A stretch of 64,000 nt of DNA from Desulfomicrobium baculatum DSM 4028 (lineage in GTDB: Bacteria > Desulfobacterota > Desulfovibrionia > Desulfovibrionales > Desulfomicrobiaceae), in the NCBI RefSeq assembly GCF_000023225.1, contig NC_013173.1, positions 2,420,501 through 2,484,500 of the forward strand, given 5' to 3'. The notes beneath the pieces are model-generated. The model was not told the origin of the DNA, searched no databases, and saw only the letters and a program-made list of their open reading frames with translations. Position numbers and translations under genes: made by a program. Shown piece after piece: positions 1 to 8,285 of the stretch. Every line of letters begins with the position of its first letter. The stretch's first letter is position 1.

Positions 1-184
1 CTGGATATTGCTATCTCAAAATCAATGGAATTACCTTGTAGCGCAACACAAAGTATTATTAGAATATTCCAAGGAGGCAAAGGGATGCGACCATTGCAAG
101 GGCGTCCCGGCCCTCACCGCGCTCTTCAGGAAGTGGAAGGGGGCAATGGACGCGACTGGTCTGAAAAGAGCCGGGCAGATCAGA

Positions 185-1057
185 TTAACAAGGGATGGTC
201 CGAAACAGCACCACTCGATTCTTTGATCCCTTGGCTTCATACATCGCCATATCGGCATTTTTGAAAAGAATATCAACCGTTTTTCCATCTTCAGGATACA
301 TGGCAATACCGATACTGCTTGTTATGGAAAGAACCGTTCCGTTAAACTCGCACGGTTCTGCAATCCGAGTCACCAACTGCTCTGCAATGCGAGTCACGTC
401 GGATTCCTGCTTGACTTCAAGCAGCAGACACACAAATTCATCGCCTCCCCAGCGACTGACCATATCTGCGCCTCGCACAAATGACTTCAAACGGTTCGCC
501 AGCGTCCGCAGCACATGGTCTCCCATGTCATGACCATAAGAGTCGTTGATATTCTTGAATTTGTCGATATCGATAAAGAGGACGGCGAGTCCCCAATCGT
601 GCCGTTTTGCCTGGATCAACCCGTGGGCGAGACCCTGTTCAAACGACGCACGGTTCGGCAGGCCGGTGAGTACGTCCTGAAGCGCAAGCTGCTGTGCTAT
701 TTCCACGTTCCCTTCCGCTTTTGACAAATCCTCACGCACTTCGGCCAAGTCGATCTTCATACCGGCGAGTTCGGATTCAATACCCATCCGCTCGGCCACT
801 TCATTGGCGAGTTTGACATTAACCATTCTCAAATCGTCAGCGGCTTGCGCGACTTTTTGTTCGACATCCTTATTCTGAACGAGGGCCTGCTCCATAATCT
901 GAACAGTGACATTTTCCTGCTTGAGGACTTTATTTACCGAGGTGAGGTCACCGGCAGCCTTCTTGACATTTTTTTTAATTTTTTCATTTTTTTTAAGCAC
1001 TTGTCCGAGCAAAGCTTTCTTGTCGAAAGCATTTTTTTTAGAATCTTTTGATTTCAT
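185..1057 (-). CDS. Diguanylate cyclase (coiled coil + GGDEF)
   Basis: This 290-residue soluble protein should make cyclic di-GMP from two GTP. The C-terminal half is a GGDEF domain with an intact GGDEF signature at residues 204-208. An RxxD product-inhibition site (R195-D198) lies five residues upstream, so feedback inhibition is expected. Residues about 1-120 are lysine- and glutamate-rich and look like a long coiled coil, with no membrane segment or recognisable sensor. I chose the ATG at 1057 because AGGGTGAT lies just before it; a TTG 30 bases further upstream has no such site. It stands alone, about 115 bases beyond the end of the polyketide synthase gene on the same strand. Confidence 0.9.
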   Translation of the reverse strand: MKSKDSKKNAFDKKALLGQVLKKNEKIKKNVKKAAGDLTSVNKVLKQENVTVQIMEQALVQNKDVEQKVAQAADDLRMVNVKLANEVAERMGIESELAGMKIDLAEVREDLSKAEGNVEIAQQLALQDVLTGLPNRASFEQGLAHGLIQAKRHDWGLAVLFIDIDKFKNINDSYGHDMGDHVLRTLANRLKSFVRGADMVSRWGGDEFVCLLLEVKQESDVTRIAEQLVTRIAEPCEFNGTVLSITSSIGIAMYPEDGKTVDILFKNADMAMYEAKGSKNRVVLFRTIPC

Positions 1058-1171
1058 AAGTATCACCCTGCGCCTAAAGCGGGCCAACGTTGATCATCCA
1101 AATATCTCTGCCATAAATGCATGACGCCCGGGACAACCCCATAACACCTTGAAATTTCTATCTCACAACCC

Positions 1172-2257
1172 CTAACAAAGCCTTGAAGGGGTGCCGGAAA
1201 ATTCGATGAGCCCCGCAAAGGCGGAAAAACCGACGCCAAACGCGAGGAGCATGCCCCTCTGGCCTGGCTTTGCAAGACCACTGTCGAGAAGTTTCCGCAG
1301 CACAAACAGAACCGTAGGCGACGACATGTTGCCGTAGTTTTGGAAGACATCGTAGGAAAAACGCAGATCCTCGCGGGTCAGTTCCAGTTCCTTGGAGACC
1401 TGGTCCAGCACGACCGTGCCGCCCGGATGCACCGCCCACCAGTCGATGTCACTCGGCGAAAGGCCGTGCCAGGCCAGCAGCCGGGATGCCACCTCCTTGC
1501 CGGTGCGCGCCCCGACGATCGGCACACGCATGCTCAGGTGATTGCGCAAAAGGCCTCCTTCAGTCCGGTAACACAGCTCCGCGCGGTGTTTGGGAAACAG
1601 GCCGGTGGCAAAGTCCACCATGCGCAGCAGCCCGCCCGGACTGTCATCAGGCAGGAAGTCGAGCACTGCAGCGGCGGCGCCGTCTCCGAATATGCAATTG
1701 CTCACCACCTGTTCCGGATCATGGCTGGGGAATATGGTGGCCGTACAGACCTCCACCGCGATGCTCAGGATCGGCCCCTCCACGCTGCGCATCAGCATGC
1801 CCGCAGCAGATTCAAGATTCGGGATGGCCGCGCCGCACCCCATGCCCATCAGGTCCTGAAAACGGATGGACGTCCGAAGCCCCAGATCCTGCGCGATATA
1901 TGAGGACAGGCCCGGGCAGAGGTAGCCGGTGCAGGTGTTAACGATCAGACCCGCGATCTCGGCGGGTTCGACGCCGGCCTCCGCCAGGGCCTCGCGCGCG
2001 GCGGCGACGGCCGTGGAGCGGCCGAAAGTCAGGAAGCGGGCCAGGAGCTTGTCGGGGTTGGTTTCAAGAGCGTCCTCCGTGGTCTCCATCCCCAGATAGC
2101 GGCCCTTGATCTTCCCATCCAGGAGAATGCGGCGGTACAGATCCTGTTCACTCTGTTTCAAGGGGTAGCGCGTGTTGAAGAACTCATAGGCCTCCTCTTG
2201 CGTTGCATAGAGGGGCGGCGTGGCCGTGCCCAGGCCTCTGAGGATGACGCTGTTCAT
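1172..2257 (-). CDS. Type III polyketide synthase (chalcone/stilbene synthase family)
   Basis: A 361-residue thiolase-fold enzyme that would extend an acyl-CoA starter with malonyl-CoA units and cyclise the product to a pyrone, resorcinol or similar ring. The catalytic triad is visible: Cys141 in MGMGCGAA, His277 in WAVHPGG and Asn310 in YGNMSSPT. Length is usual for bacterial type III synthases. Its start codon overlaps the stop of the upstream methyltransferase by four bases, so the two are translationally coupled. The methyltransferase partner resembles alkylpyrone/alkylresorcinol operons, but the starter and product cannot be read from the sequence. Confidence 0.88.
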   Translation of the reverse strand: MNSVILRGLGTATPPLYATQEEAYEFFNTRYPLKQSEQDLYRRILLDGKIKGRYLGMETTEDALETNPDKLLARFLTFGRSTAVAAAREALAEAGVEPAEIAGLIVNTCTGYLCPGLSSYIAQDLGLRTSIRFQDLMGMGCGAAIPNLESAAGMLMRSVEGPILSIAVEVCTATIFPSHDPEQVVSNCIFGDGAAAAVLDFLPDDSPGGLLRMVDFATGLFPKHRAELCYRTEGGLLRNHLSMRVPIVGARTGKEVASRLLAWHGLSPSDIDWWAVHPGGTVVLDQVSKELELTREDLRFSYDVFQNYGNMSSPTVLFVLRKLLDSGLAKPGQRGMLLAFGVGFSAFAGLIEFSGTPSRLC

Positions 2258-3006
2258 GTATTTTCTCCCTGGTTGAATCGAATGATGGCGGCAATCCGGA
2301 ACCAGCGGGCCGGAGCCACCGAAACCGTGGTCCCGCCCAGTTGCCCGAGCAACGCCTTCAGTTCACGGATTGTGAAACCGCGCCGGATGGAAAGCAGGGC
2401 GTCATGCCGGACTCCGGCCGACATGCCGGTCCCCGTCAGCAGCAGCCGCGCAGCAAAGTCCGCCAGCCGGGAGCGCCGCAGGTCGTTGATCAGCACGCTG
2501 CCGCGCACGAAGCCTCGCAGCCGCCGCAGCAGCGCGAGGATGTGCTCATTGCTGAAATGATGAAAACACATGGAGGCCACGGCGCAATCGTACGGTTCTG
2601 CAGGGTGGTGACTGAAGACGTCTTCCTGCAGCAGCCGCACCGCCGGGTCGCCAGCTTTTGCGAGCTGTCCGCGCGCGATGTCCATGGCATGATCGGCCAT
2701 TTCCAAGCACGTGAAATGCAGGGGAATGCCGCGCACCTGCGCCCACCGGCTCACCGCGAGCGGGATGTCGCAGCTGCCCGAGCCGATGTCGAGCACCCGC
2801 AGCGGGGCAGCGTCATGACGCCCCGCCGTTTCGGCGTGCAGGAAACGCCGCACGACCCGGATGCCGCCGAAGTAGCCATTGACCAGCTCCATGAATCGGT
2901 AGCTTGCGGCGGCCAGTTCGGGGTCACAGTCCGGCCGATCCAGAAATTCGTGCGCCGTTGCGCGGGAATCAAACACCCCAGAGCCCTCCCGTTGCCATGG
3001 CGTCAT
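2254..3006 (-). CDS. SAM-dependent methyltransferase paired with the polyketide synthase
   Basis: A 250-residue class I methyltransferase. The SAM-binding motif I is VLDIGSGSCDIP near residue 71, followed by an acidic motif II (CLEMADHAM) and the DCAVASMCFHHFS segment typical of UbiE-like small-molecule methyltransferases. It lies between the U32-type gene, which it overlaps by 38 bases, and the polyketide synthase, which it overlaps by four. It therefore probably methylates the polyketide or a related phenolic product. A GTG start about ten codons downstream would remove most of the overlap with the upstream gene and is a reasonable alternative. Confidence 0.82.
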   Translation of the reverse strand: MTPWQREGSGVFDSRATAHEFLDRPDCDPELAAASYRFMELVNGYFGGIRVVRRFLHAETAGRHDAAPLRVLDIGSGSCDIPLAVSRWAQVRGIPLHFTCLEMADHAMDIARGQLAKAGDPAVRLLQEDVFSHHPAEPYDCAVASMCFHHFSNEHILALLRRLRGFVRGSVLINDLRRSRLADFAARLLLTGTGMSAGVRHDALLSIRRGFTIRELKALLGQLGGTTVSVAPARWFRIAAIIRFNQGENT

Positions 3007-4207
3007 CCATCTCTTCGTATTTTTTTAGCACTTCGGCCCGGTAGCCGGGCGAAATCGAAACGGCCTGCGCGGCAATCCCCTCGCAATAGCCACACGTCCG
3101 GCAATCCAGGGAGGCGCAGTCCCGAGCGCGAAAACCGTCCAGGAACGTATCCGGAATTTGCGATGCGTCTATGCGGATCGGGCTCTCAGTCAGCGGCGAG
3201 AGCCAGCCTTGCAGCCGCGCCAGATCGGTCAACGGTTTGAGCCGCAGCGGGCTGACCTGCCTCGGTTTCCAGAAATTCCGCAGCATCCAGCGAGACTCCT
3301 TGCGGACCGGTTCCTTGAAACCATACGAGAGCAGCAGCTCGGCCAGATTCCCTTCGAACCGCCGCTCACTGTAGGCTTTGACACGCCGCAGCAACTCGGT
3401 CGATGGAATGCCGCGTTCCAGAAGTTTGAATGTCGTATAGCCCATTGCTTCATAAACGGCGATATCTTCGGGCCTAATCCAGGCCGATTTGATGAATTGC
3501 GACGGGTCCGTAAGACGCGTGCGCGAACAGCGCATCAGGCAGTAATCGATGAAAAGCGTGCCGGTGTCGCCGGAGGCGTGGGCAAAACCGTTCTGATGAT
3601 AGCTTTGCAGCGGGCAGTTCAAAAGGCAGCTGTGGTTCGCGATCAGCTCCAGGTCGCAATCGACCGCCTGCCGGATGGCCTCAAGGCGCGGAAAATTACG
3701 GTTGATCGAAAAGCTCTCCAAAACAATGGCGTCCGCCCCGAGATCCTCCCAGAAACGGGCCCGCCGGGGCGTATCCACCTGGGCGTAGATCCCGACCCTG
3801 ACCCGGAACTCGGGAAAGCGGCGTTTGACCAATTCCAGCAAAAAAGGGGTGGACACGGTCACCCTGCGCACACCCAGGTCCCCCAGGGTGGTCAGGAGGG
3901 CCGTGACCCGTTTCTGCCAGGGGCGTGTCCATTCACGGTTGCCGAAACAGGCGCCGTTCAGGAGATAATTGAAGGCAATGCCCTGCTCGCCCAGCAGGCC
4001 GACATAACGGCGCAGATTTGCTTCGGACAGCGGCGTGGCCAGATAGCGGGGACGGCCGCCACTGATACCGTCGCCCGGCAACTTGCCGTACACTTCATCA
4101 ACCGGGTAGGCTTTGAGCTCCGGAACCAGTTCAGGATCATAATTTGCCGCCAGTGAAAATTTCGTTGCACAGGGGGCGCGGCTGGAACCGGTCGGCTCGG
4201 TCGGCAT
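2969..4207 (-). CDS. U32-family Fe-S protein (UbiU/UbiV-like), first gene of the polyketide cluster
   Basis: A 412-residue protein of the peptidase U32 fold. Best-known members are UbiU/UbiV (oxygen-independent hydroxylation of quinone rings) and RlhA. Cys194, Cys198, Cys223 and Cys227 form two CxxxC pairs in the region where U32 hydroxylases bind a [4Fe-4S] cluster. A second Cys group (364, 369, 372, 375) sits near the C terminus. The WIRPED motif is typical of the family. I chose the ATG at 4207 because AGGAGG lies eight bases upstream. It is first in a tight operon with the methyltransferase and type III synthase, suggesting action on their aromatic product; the substrate is unknown. Confidence 0.75.
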   Translation of the reverse strand: MPTEPTGSSRAPCATKFSLAANYDPELVPELKAYPVDEVYGKLPGDGISGGRPRYLATPLSEANLRRYVGLLGEQGIAFNYLLNGACFGNREWTRPWQKRVTALLTTLGDLGVRRVTVSTPFLLELVKRRFPEFRVRVGIYAQVDTPRRARFWEDLGADAIVLESFSINRNFPRLEAIRQAVDCDLELIANHSCLLNCPLQSYHQNGFAHASGDTGTLFIDYCLMRCSRTRLTDPSQFIKSAWIRPEDIAVYEAMGYTTFKLLERGIPSTELLRRVKAYSERRFEGNLAELLLSYGFKEPVRKESRWMLRNFWKPRQVSPLRLKPLTDLARLQGWLSPLTESPIRIDASQIPDTFLDGFRARDCASLDCRTCGYCEGIAAQAVSISPGYRAEVLKKYEEMDDAMATGGLWGV

Positions 4208-4612
4208 AGGGTTCACGCCTCCTTTTTTGAGTTTCAAAGCCTTTGCTCACTTCTTCCACGTTTACTTGATCGTCTCATGCCACAGAACATCAAACACCAG
4301 CCGACTGGCTTTATCTGGATTTGCCGCACAATTTTGTCGCGGGCGGTCATCATTTCCTCCTAGACCATGTCGTGAAACACATCAATCCATCTCTCGAAAT
4401 CTGGACGTCTCTCGCCAGTGTTCCTCGCGCATCTGATGTATACAGAACGATGGCAGTGCCTGGCACGTAGCTGAAGGATGAACCCATGAAGAAAAGCGCT
4501 GTGAGCAAAATCCAAAATTAATCACGATCTCTTTTCATTTTTACATTAAGATCAATAGCAACAAGCGTTCCACGTAAACGCTTAAATATTTTTGTTATAA
4601 TGCACTGAATTT
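4208..4612. other. Intergenic region, divergent promoters
   Basis: About 400 bases between the divergent U32-type gene and the Fic remnant. No gene is seen. The right end is AT-rich and holds the TATAAT box and inverted repeat listed separately. The left end carries the AGGAGG ribosome site of the U32 gene. Confidence 0.5.
4563..4601 (+). promoter_or_regulatory. Perfect inverted repeat next to a TATAAT box
   Basis: AAGCGTT (4563-4569) and AACGCTT (4577-4583) form a perfect 7-bp inverted repeat with a 7-base spacer. It sits immediately upstream of TATAAT at 4596-4601, where a -35 box would be expected, and no good -35 hexamer is visible. This arrangement suggests an operator overlapping a promoter for the short reading frame that starts at 4613. 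Functional assignment is inference. Confidence 0.4.
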
Positions 4613-5026
4613 ATGATCGAACATAATCCCAAAAGCATTTTCGAAATAAATTCGGTCACAAAAACCGTCATATTTGCCGGCGGTACCATTAACGACCATC
4701 CGTGGCGTCATGAGGATACCCCGTCGCCTTCGCATTATAAAAAGGCAACAGGGAAGTGCATGGGGTCTTGCTGGCCAAGGGAAGGGGCAGCGTCAATGCT
4801 GTACGTAGGCCTCTATTTCAAGACCCACCGGCAGTGTTATTATGAGTTGCTTGATGCCGCGCGCGTGACCGGTGATTGGGAAGCATGGCTTGATTTCTTT
4901 CCCGAGGCGGTCATCATCACGGAACTCACGGCCCAAAAACGCAAACGGCTGTTCAGCTACACGGGATACATCGAGATCATGAGTCGCGGCACGGAACTGC
5001 CGGACAGGAAGGACGGCCAGGTTTGA
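4613..5026 (+). pseudogene. Remnant of a Fic-family protein (C-terminal part)
   Basis: Residues 62-100 of this 137-codon frame (4796-4912) read MLYVGLYFKTHRQCYYELL followed by GDWEAWLDFF. This strongly resembles the C-terminal part of Fic/DOC AMP-transferases, where LYLSxYFKxHRxxYYxxL and GDWExWLxFFLEGV follow the catalytic HPFxxGNGR motif. That motif is absent here. The first 60 residues have no Fic likeness, and the end departs from the family after FFPEAV. I read it as a decayed or recombined fragment that cannot be an active transferase. A short working protein under the TATAAT box cannot be excluded. Confidence 0.55.
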
Positions 5027-5209
5027 TCATGAATATTGAGGAAGAAAACATCCGAGTCGTTACCTGCTACAGGGCATGGATGCCTGCGTGGACACGCCCT
5101 TCATTCGTAGTGCGTCCACATGCGGATCCGCTCCCAGTTCCGTGACAAACCCAATCGGCCAGCGGTTTACCTCGGAAGCTCCGCTGGAAGGGCGAAGATC
5201 CACCCGGGT

Positions 5210-5830
5210 TCAACCGTTGTAGAGATAGAGCACCAGATTATGCCCCGGGCTCACGACGATCACGCCAATCCGTCCATATGCGTAGTAGCTGCCGGGAGCG
5301 CTCACGATCCCGTTCGCCAGGCTCTCGATTTCCGGCTTGATGTCGATACAAAAGCCATACGCGCAAATGTAGTCGTAGATATCAAGCAGCTTGCCTTCCT
5401 TTCCCAAATTCCAATGTCTCCCGGTCTTGATCGGCGTCTCTTCCCAATTCGTGTAGCGCCCGCGCCACTCACGCTCGTTCTGATCCGTGTTGGGGGGCAT
5501 GGTAGTGAAAAAATCGATCCCGCGCGCCTCAATTTCTTTGGATACGTGTTCCGGAAGCGGATACACCCTGATCCCGGCCTCATTTCCGCCAGGGCCAAAT
5601 CCCCATGATTCCTCCTCGCTGTACACGATGGAACTGACGCCAAGTGCGTCCGGAACGGCACTCAGCATGAACCGCCGTTCATACATCTTGAAGCTCGCCA
5701 CCGGCACGGCAACGAGGGTAAGAATGAGGGCAATGAAAATACATTTCGGAAGCTTTCTATAGGCGAAAACAAGCCCGCCGATGAAGGCGGCCGCAATGAG
5801 GAGGAGAGCAAGCAGAAAGAGATGTATCAT
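5210..5830 (-). CDS. Hypothetical membrane-anchored protein
   Basis: A 206-residue protein I do not recognise. Residues 1-23 and about 29-48 are two strongly hydrophobic segments, followed by a roughly 150-residue polar domain rich in Tyr, Trp and Gly with a CAYGFC segment. The topology suggests a hairpin anchor with the polar domain on one side of the cytoplasmic membrane. It is followed on the same strand by nothing close, and the cytochrome P460 gene upstream ends about 120 bases away, so it may be a distal member of that group. Confidence 0.6.
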   Translation of the reverse strand: MIHLFLLALLLIAAAFIGGLVFAYRKLPKCIFIALILTLVAVPVASFKMYERRFMLSAVPDALGVSSIVYSEEESWGFGPGGNEAGIRVYPLPEHVSKEIEARGIDFFTTMPPNTDQNEREWRGRYTNWEETPIKTGRHWNLGKEGKLLDIYDYICAYGFCIDIKPEIESLANGIVSAPGSYYAYGRIGVIVVSPGHNLVLYLYNG

Positions 5831-5952
5831 GACCGTTCAAGGTTCGACCCGATGCGGCGTGTGCGGTCCATGCGCCCCTCCCGTGTTTTTAAAAACGTAG
5901 TCCACCGCAGCAATCGAGAAAGTCGAAGAGGTCAGGCCTGCCGTTGGCATTT

Positions 5953-6480
5953 TTACTTCGGAAACACCGCCGGATGGGTGAAGACCCAGTCCCTGTCCTG
6001 CACCGGGGTATGGCAGGACGTGCATGACTCGGCGCCCTTGTCGAAGGGCTTCTGCTCCATGCCCAGCCAGCGCCCCCAGCCCCAGCCGTAGGTGCTGGCG
6101 TATTTCTTCGAGTCCTTGAACATGAACTCGGCGTGGACCAGCTCGCCCGGAACATTGGCCTCCGCCCAGGCATCGAGCGGCACCACTTTCCAGACCACCT
6201 TGCCCAGAACCGCGCCATCGGGCCAGGGGTTGATCTGTCCGGCGCGGGCCGCCTTCACGGCGACGTCGTTTCCGACGATGAGACGAACCGTGTCGTTATC
6301 CGTGCGATGGGCCACGCCAATGGCGGCCCAGTCCTGCCATCCGGCCGGGTATTCGATGCCGTTTGAAGGAGCCGGGACCGACTCAGTCGGAACCGACGCA
6401 GTCGGAACCGACGCAGCCGCCACCGCTTGCGCCGCCAACGCAGCCGCGAACATCACCGCAAGAAACATGAGCTTTCGCAT
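5953..6480 (-). CDS. Periplasmic cytochrome P460-family protein
   Basis: A 175-residue exported protein with a signal peptide (residues 1 to about 23, ending AQAVAAA) and one CTSCH haem c motif near the C terminus. The YPAGWQDWAAIGVAHR start and GWGWGRW segment are typical of cytochrome P460 proteins, which act on hydroxylamine or nitric oxide, though many are uncharacterised. ATG 6480 is preceded by GGAGGGGG. A low-complexity SVPTASVPTESVPAP stretch follows the signal, encoded by a 15-bp triplicate. It lies 62 bases downstream of a Crp/Fnr regulator gene, so a nitrosative-stress role is a reasonable guess. Confidence 0.82.
   Translation of the reverse strand: MRKLMFLAVMFAAALAAQAVAAASVPTASVPTESVPAPSNGIEYPAGWQDWAAIGVAHRTDNDTVRLIVGNDVAVKAARAGQINPWPDGAVLGKVVWKVVPLDAWAEANVPGELVHAEFMFKDSKKYASTYGWGWGRWLGMEQKPFDKGAESCTSCHTPVQDRDWVFTHPAVFPK
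6374..6418 (-). repeat. Three tandem 15-bp repeats inside the P460 gene
   Basis: Three nearly identical 15-base units (6374-6388, 6389-6403, 6404-6418) encode the repeated SVPTx linker just after the signal peptide. Units differ at one to three positions. Being in frame, copy-number change would only alter linker length. Confidence 0.85.
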
Positions 6481-6542
6481 CGCACCCCCTCCTTGAAATT
6501 GCACATTCATGGATAAATAGCCCCAGCGTCGGCGCGCCCAGG

Positions 6543-7226
6543 CTACAGTCTGATCTCCCCGCCCGCCAATTCCTGCAACCGCTCCGCGTTCAGGATGCTG
6601 ATCTCCTTGCCCTGCACATCGATCAGCCCCTCCTGGCTGAGCTTGCCCAGCACGCGCGAGAGCGTCTCCTGGGACGTGCCCAGGATGTTGGAGAGCACCC
6701 CCTTGGTCACGCTGAGCTTGACCCGCGCCGAGACGGGTTTGAGGGACTGCTGGTGCAGCAGGTAGGTGGCCAGGCGTTGCGGGATCTCCTTTAACGACAG
6801 ATTTTCGATCAGGACCGTGAACTCGCGCAATCGCCGCGACAGCACGGCCAGCATGTTCATGGCCAGGGACGGGCTCTCGCGGTACAGTTCGATGAGTTTC
6901 TGGCGGGGAAAGAAGTACAGGCTCGACTTCACCAAGGCCTGGGCATTGGCCGGGTAGGTCTGCCCGGCAAAGACCGGCACCTCGCCCAGGGGGTCGCCGG
7001 GCCCCAGAATGTGCAGGATCTGCTCCCGGCCGTCGAAGGACATCTTGAAGACCTTCACCTGGCCTGCGGCCACGACATAAAACCCCACGCCTTCCCTGCC
7101 CTCCAGGAAAAGAATGTCGCCCTTGTCAAACTCGCGCGGCTCGCTGATGCGCTCCAGCTGCCGCAGCTCATCCTCGGGCAGGCCCTTGAAGAGCGTGCTC
7201 CCGGCCATGGTGGTCATGAAATCCAT
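6543..7226 (-). CDS. Crp/Fnr-family transcription regulator
   Basis: A 227-residue regulator with an N-terminal cyclic-nucleotide-binding fold (residues about 10-125; GDILFLEGREGVGFYVVAAG and the LGEVPVFAG hairpin) and a C-terminal winged helix (TKGVLSNILGTSQETLSRVLGKLSQEGLI). There is no N-terminal cysteine cluster, so it is not an Fe-S Fnr. Dnr/HcpR-type haem-dependent NO sensors in sulfate reducers share this layout. It sits between a methyltransferase and the cytochrome P460 gene with short gaps, suggesting that it controls this small group. Confidence 0.85.
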   Translation of the reverse strand: MDFMTTMAGSTLFKGLPEDELRQLERISEPREFDKGDILFLEGREGVGFYVVAAGQVKVFKMSFDGREQILHILGPGDPLGEVPVFAGQTYPANAQALVKSSLYFFPRQKLIELYRESPSLAMNMLAVLSRRLREFTVLIENLSLKEIPQRLATYLLHQQSLKPVSARVKLSVTKGVLSNILGTSQETLSRVLGKLSQEGLIDVQGKEISILNAERLQELAGGEIRL

Positions 7227-7237
7227 TCAAACCGTCC

Positions 7238-7942
7238 TTATCGCTTGAAAACAAAAATGTTCGCCGAAAAAACCTCCGCATCGAACCCGCTGCCGGCATA
7301 GTCGGACACGTGTTCGACCAGCCGGAATCCGCGCTCCTCATGCCCCGCGATGATCTCGGCCGAGGTCAGGGGATAGAGGCGCACCTGGTCGTCAAAGACC
7401 CTGCGGCCTTCGATGTCGAGACCGGTATGGAAGGTCAGGCCTTCCGGGGTGATGTCCTCATAGGCGCGATGAAAGACCGCCCCGTCCATGACCTTGGCCG
7501 GGAAGGCGAAGGCGGGCAGGCCCAACACATAGTCCCAGTTCATGACCTGCACGATCCAGATGCCGCCGGGCAGAAGCCTCGCGGCCACGTCCTCGACGCA
7601 CCCCCAGAAACGGTCCTCTGGCAGGTGGGCCGCAGTGTTGCCGATGGAGTAGATCATGTTCCAGGGACCGCCGATGGTCGCAAATTCCGCCATGTCCAAA
7701 ACATGAAACTCGGTCTCCGGCCCACGGGCGCGGGCCTGGGAGATCATGGATGAATCGAGGTCCACGCCCACGGCCCGCACGCCGTCGCGGGTGAACGCCG
7801 CGCAATAGTCGCCCGTACCGCAGCCCAGATCCAAAACCGGCCCGCCGAGGTCTCCCAAGTGGTGCGTCAAGTAGGCATAGACACCGGGGCTAAAGGGAAA
7901 AATGCGATCGTACCAGACAGCGAACTTGGAATACATGGACAT
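7238..7942 (-). CDS. Class I SAM-dependent methyltransferase
   Basis: A 234-residue methyltransferase with motif I VLDLGCGTGDYCAAF (about residue 36), motif II VGVDLDSSMISQAR and a post-motif GNTAAHL. The N-terminal YSKFAVWYDRIFPF is common in UbiE/MenG-like and putative small-molecule methyltransferases. Its stop is only 11 bases before the Crp/Fnr gene, so the two are likely co-transcribed. The substrate is not evident. Confidence 0.8.
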   Translation of the reverse strand: MSMYSKFAVWYDRIFPFSPGVYAYLTHHLGDLGGPVLDLGCGTGDYCAAFTRDGVRAVGVDLDSSMISQARARGPETEFHVLDMAEFATIGGPWNMIYSIGNTAAHLPEDRFWGCVEDVAARLLPGGIWIVQVMNWDYVLGLPAFAFPAKVMDGAVFHRAYEDITPEGLTFHTGLDIEGRRVFDDQVRLYPLTSAEIIAGHEERGFRLVEHVSDYAGSGFDAEVFSANIFVFKR

Positions 7943-8285
7943 GACGACCTCCTAGCATACGTGTTCATACGAATATTCTGAATATGTCCTCCCCGCTCAG
8001 AGGTCCAGTCCGAAGGAAAGCAAACAGGGGACCCGAACCGGGAGTCCGTATAAAAGTGGACGAAATTCATCCACAAAATGGTTGATAATCATCCATCAGA
8101 TGGATGATTATCAACCAAATTTTCAACATGTTTTATTCATAATATTCTAATATTATTTTCTATTTTTACAGAAACCCATCCATCTCTCCAATCAAATTGC
8201 TTTCCATTGCGCGGTTCAGTATTGCCATGAAAAAATTTGTCTAAGTACACACTCAATAAGCCCACTCACGAGGAAAACCCCAGAT
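7943..8285. other. Divergent intergenic region with a long perfect palindrome
   Basis: This gap of 343 bases separates two genes that point away from each other. Apart from the 39-bp palindrome at 8079-8117 it is AT-rich on its right half (8110-8200). No small gene or RNA is recognised. Confidence 0.55.
8079..8117. promoter_or_regulatory. Perfect 39-bp palindrome, candidate operator
   Basis: A 19-base left arm (8079-8097, starting TGGTTGATAATC) is matched exactly by its reverse complement (8099-8117) around a single central A. Neither flanking gene is transcribed into it as a terminator, since both diverge from it. A two-sided operator is therefore more likely than a terminator. GATAAT/ATTATC half-sites recall Fur-type boxes but in a different arrangement. 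Confidence 0.55.

Noticed and set aside
8-226. Small plus-strand frame at the window start
   Set aside because: No recognisable domain, runs into the 3' end of the diguanylate cyclase on the other strand, and no convincing ribosome site.
4450-4480. TGGCACG at 4460 as a sigma-54 element
   Set aside because: The -12 GC is missing at the required ten-base spacing.
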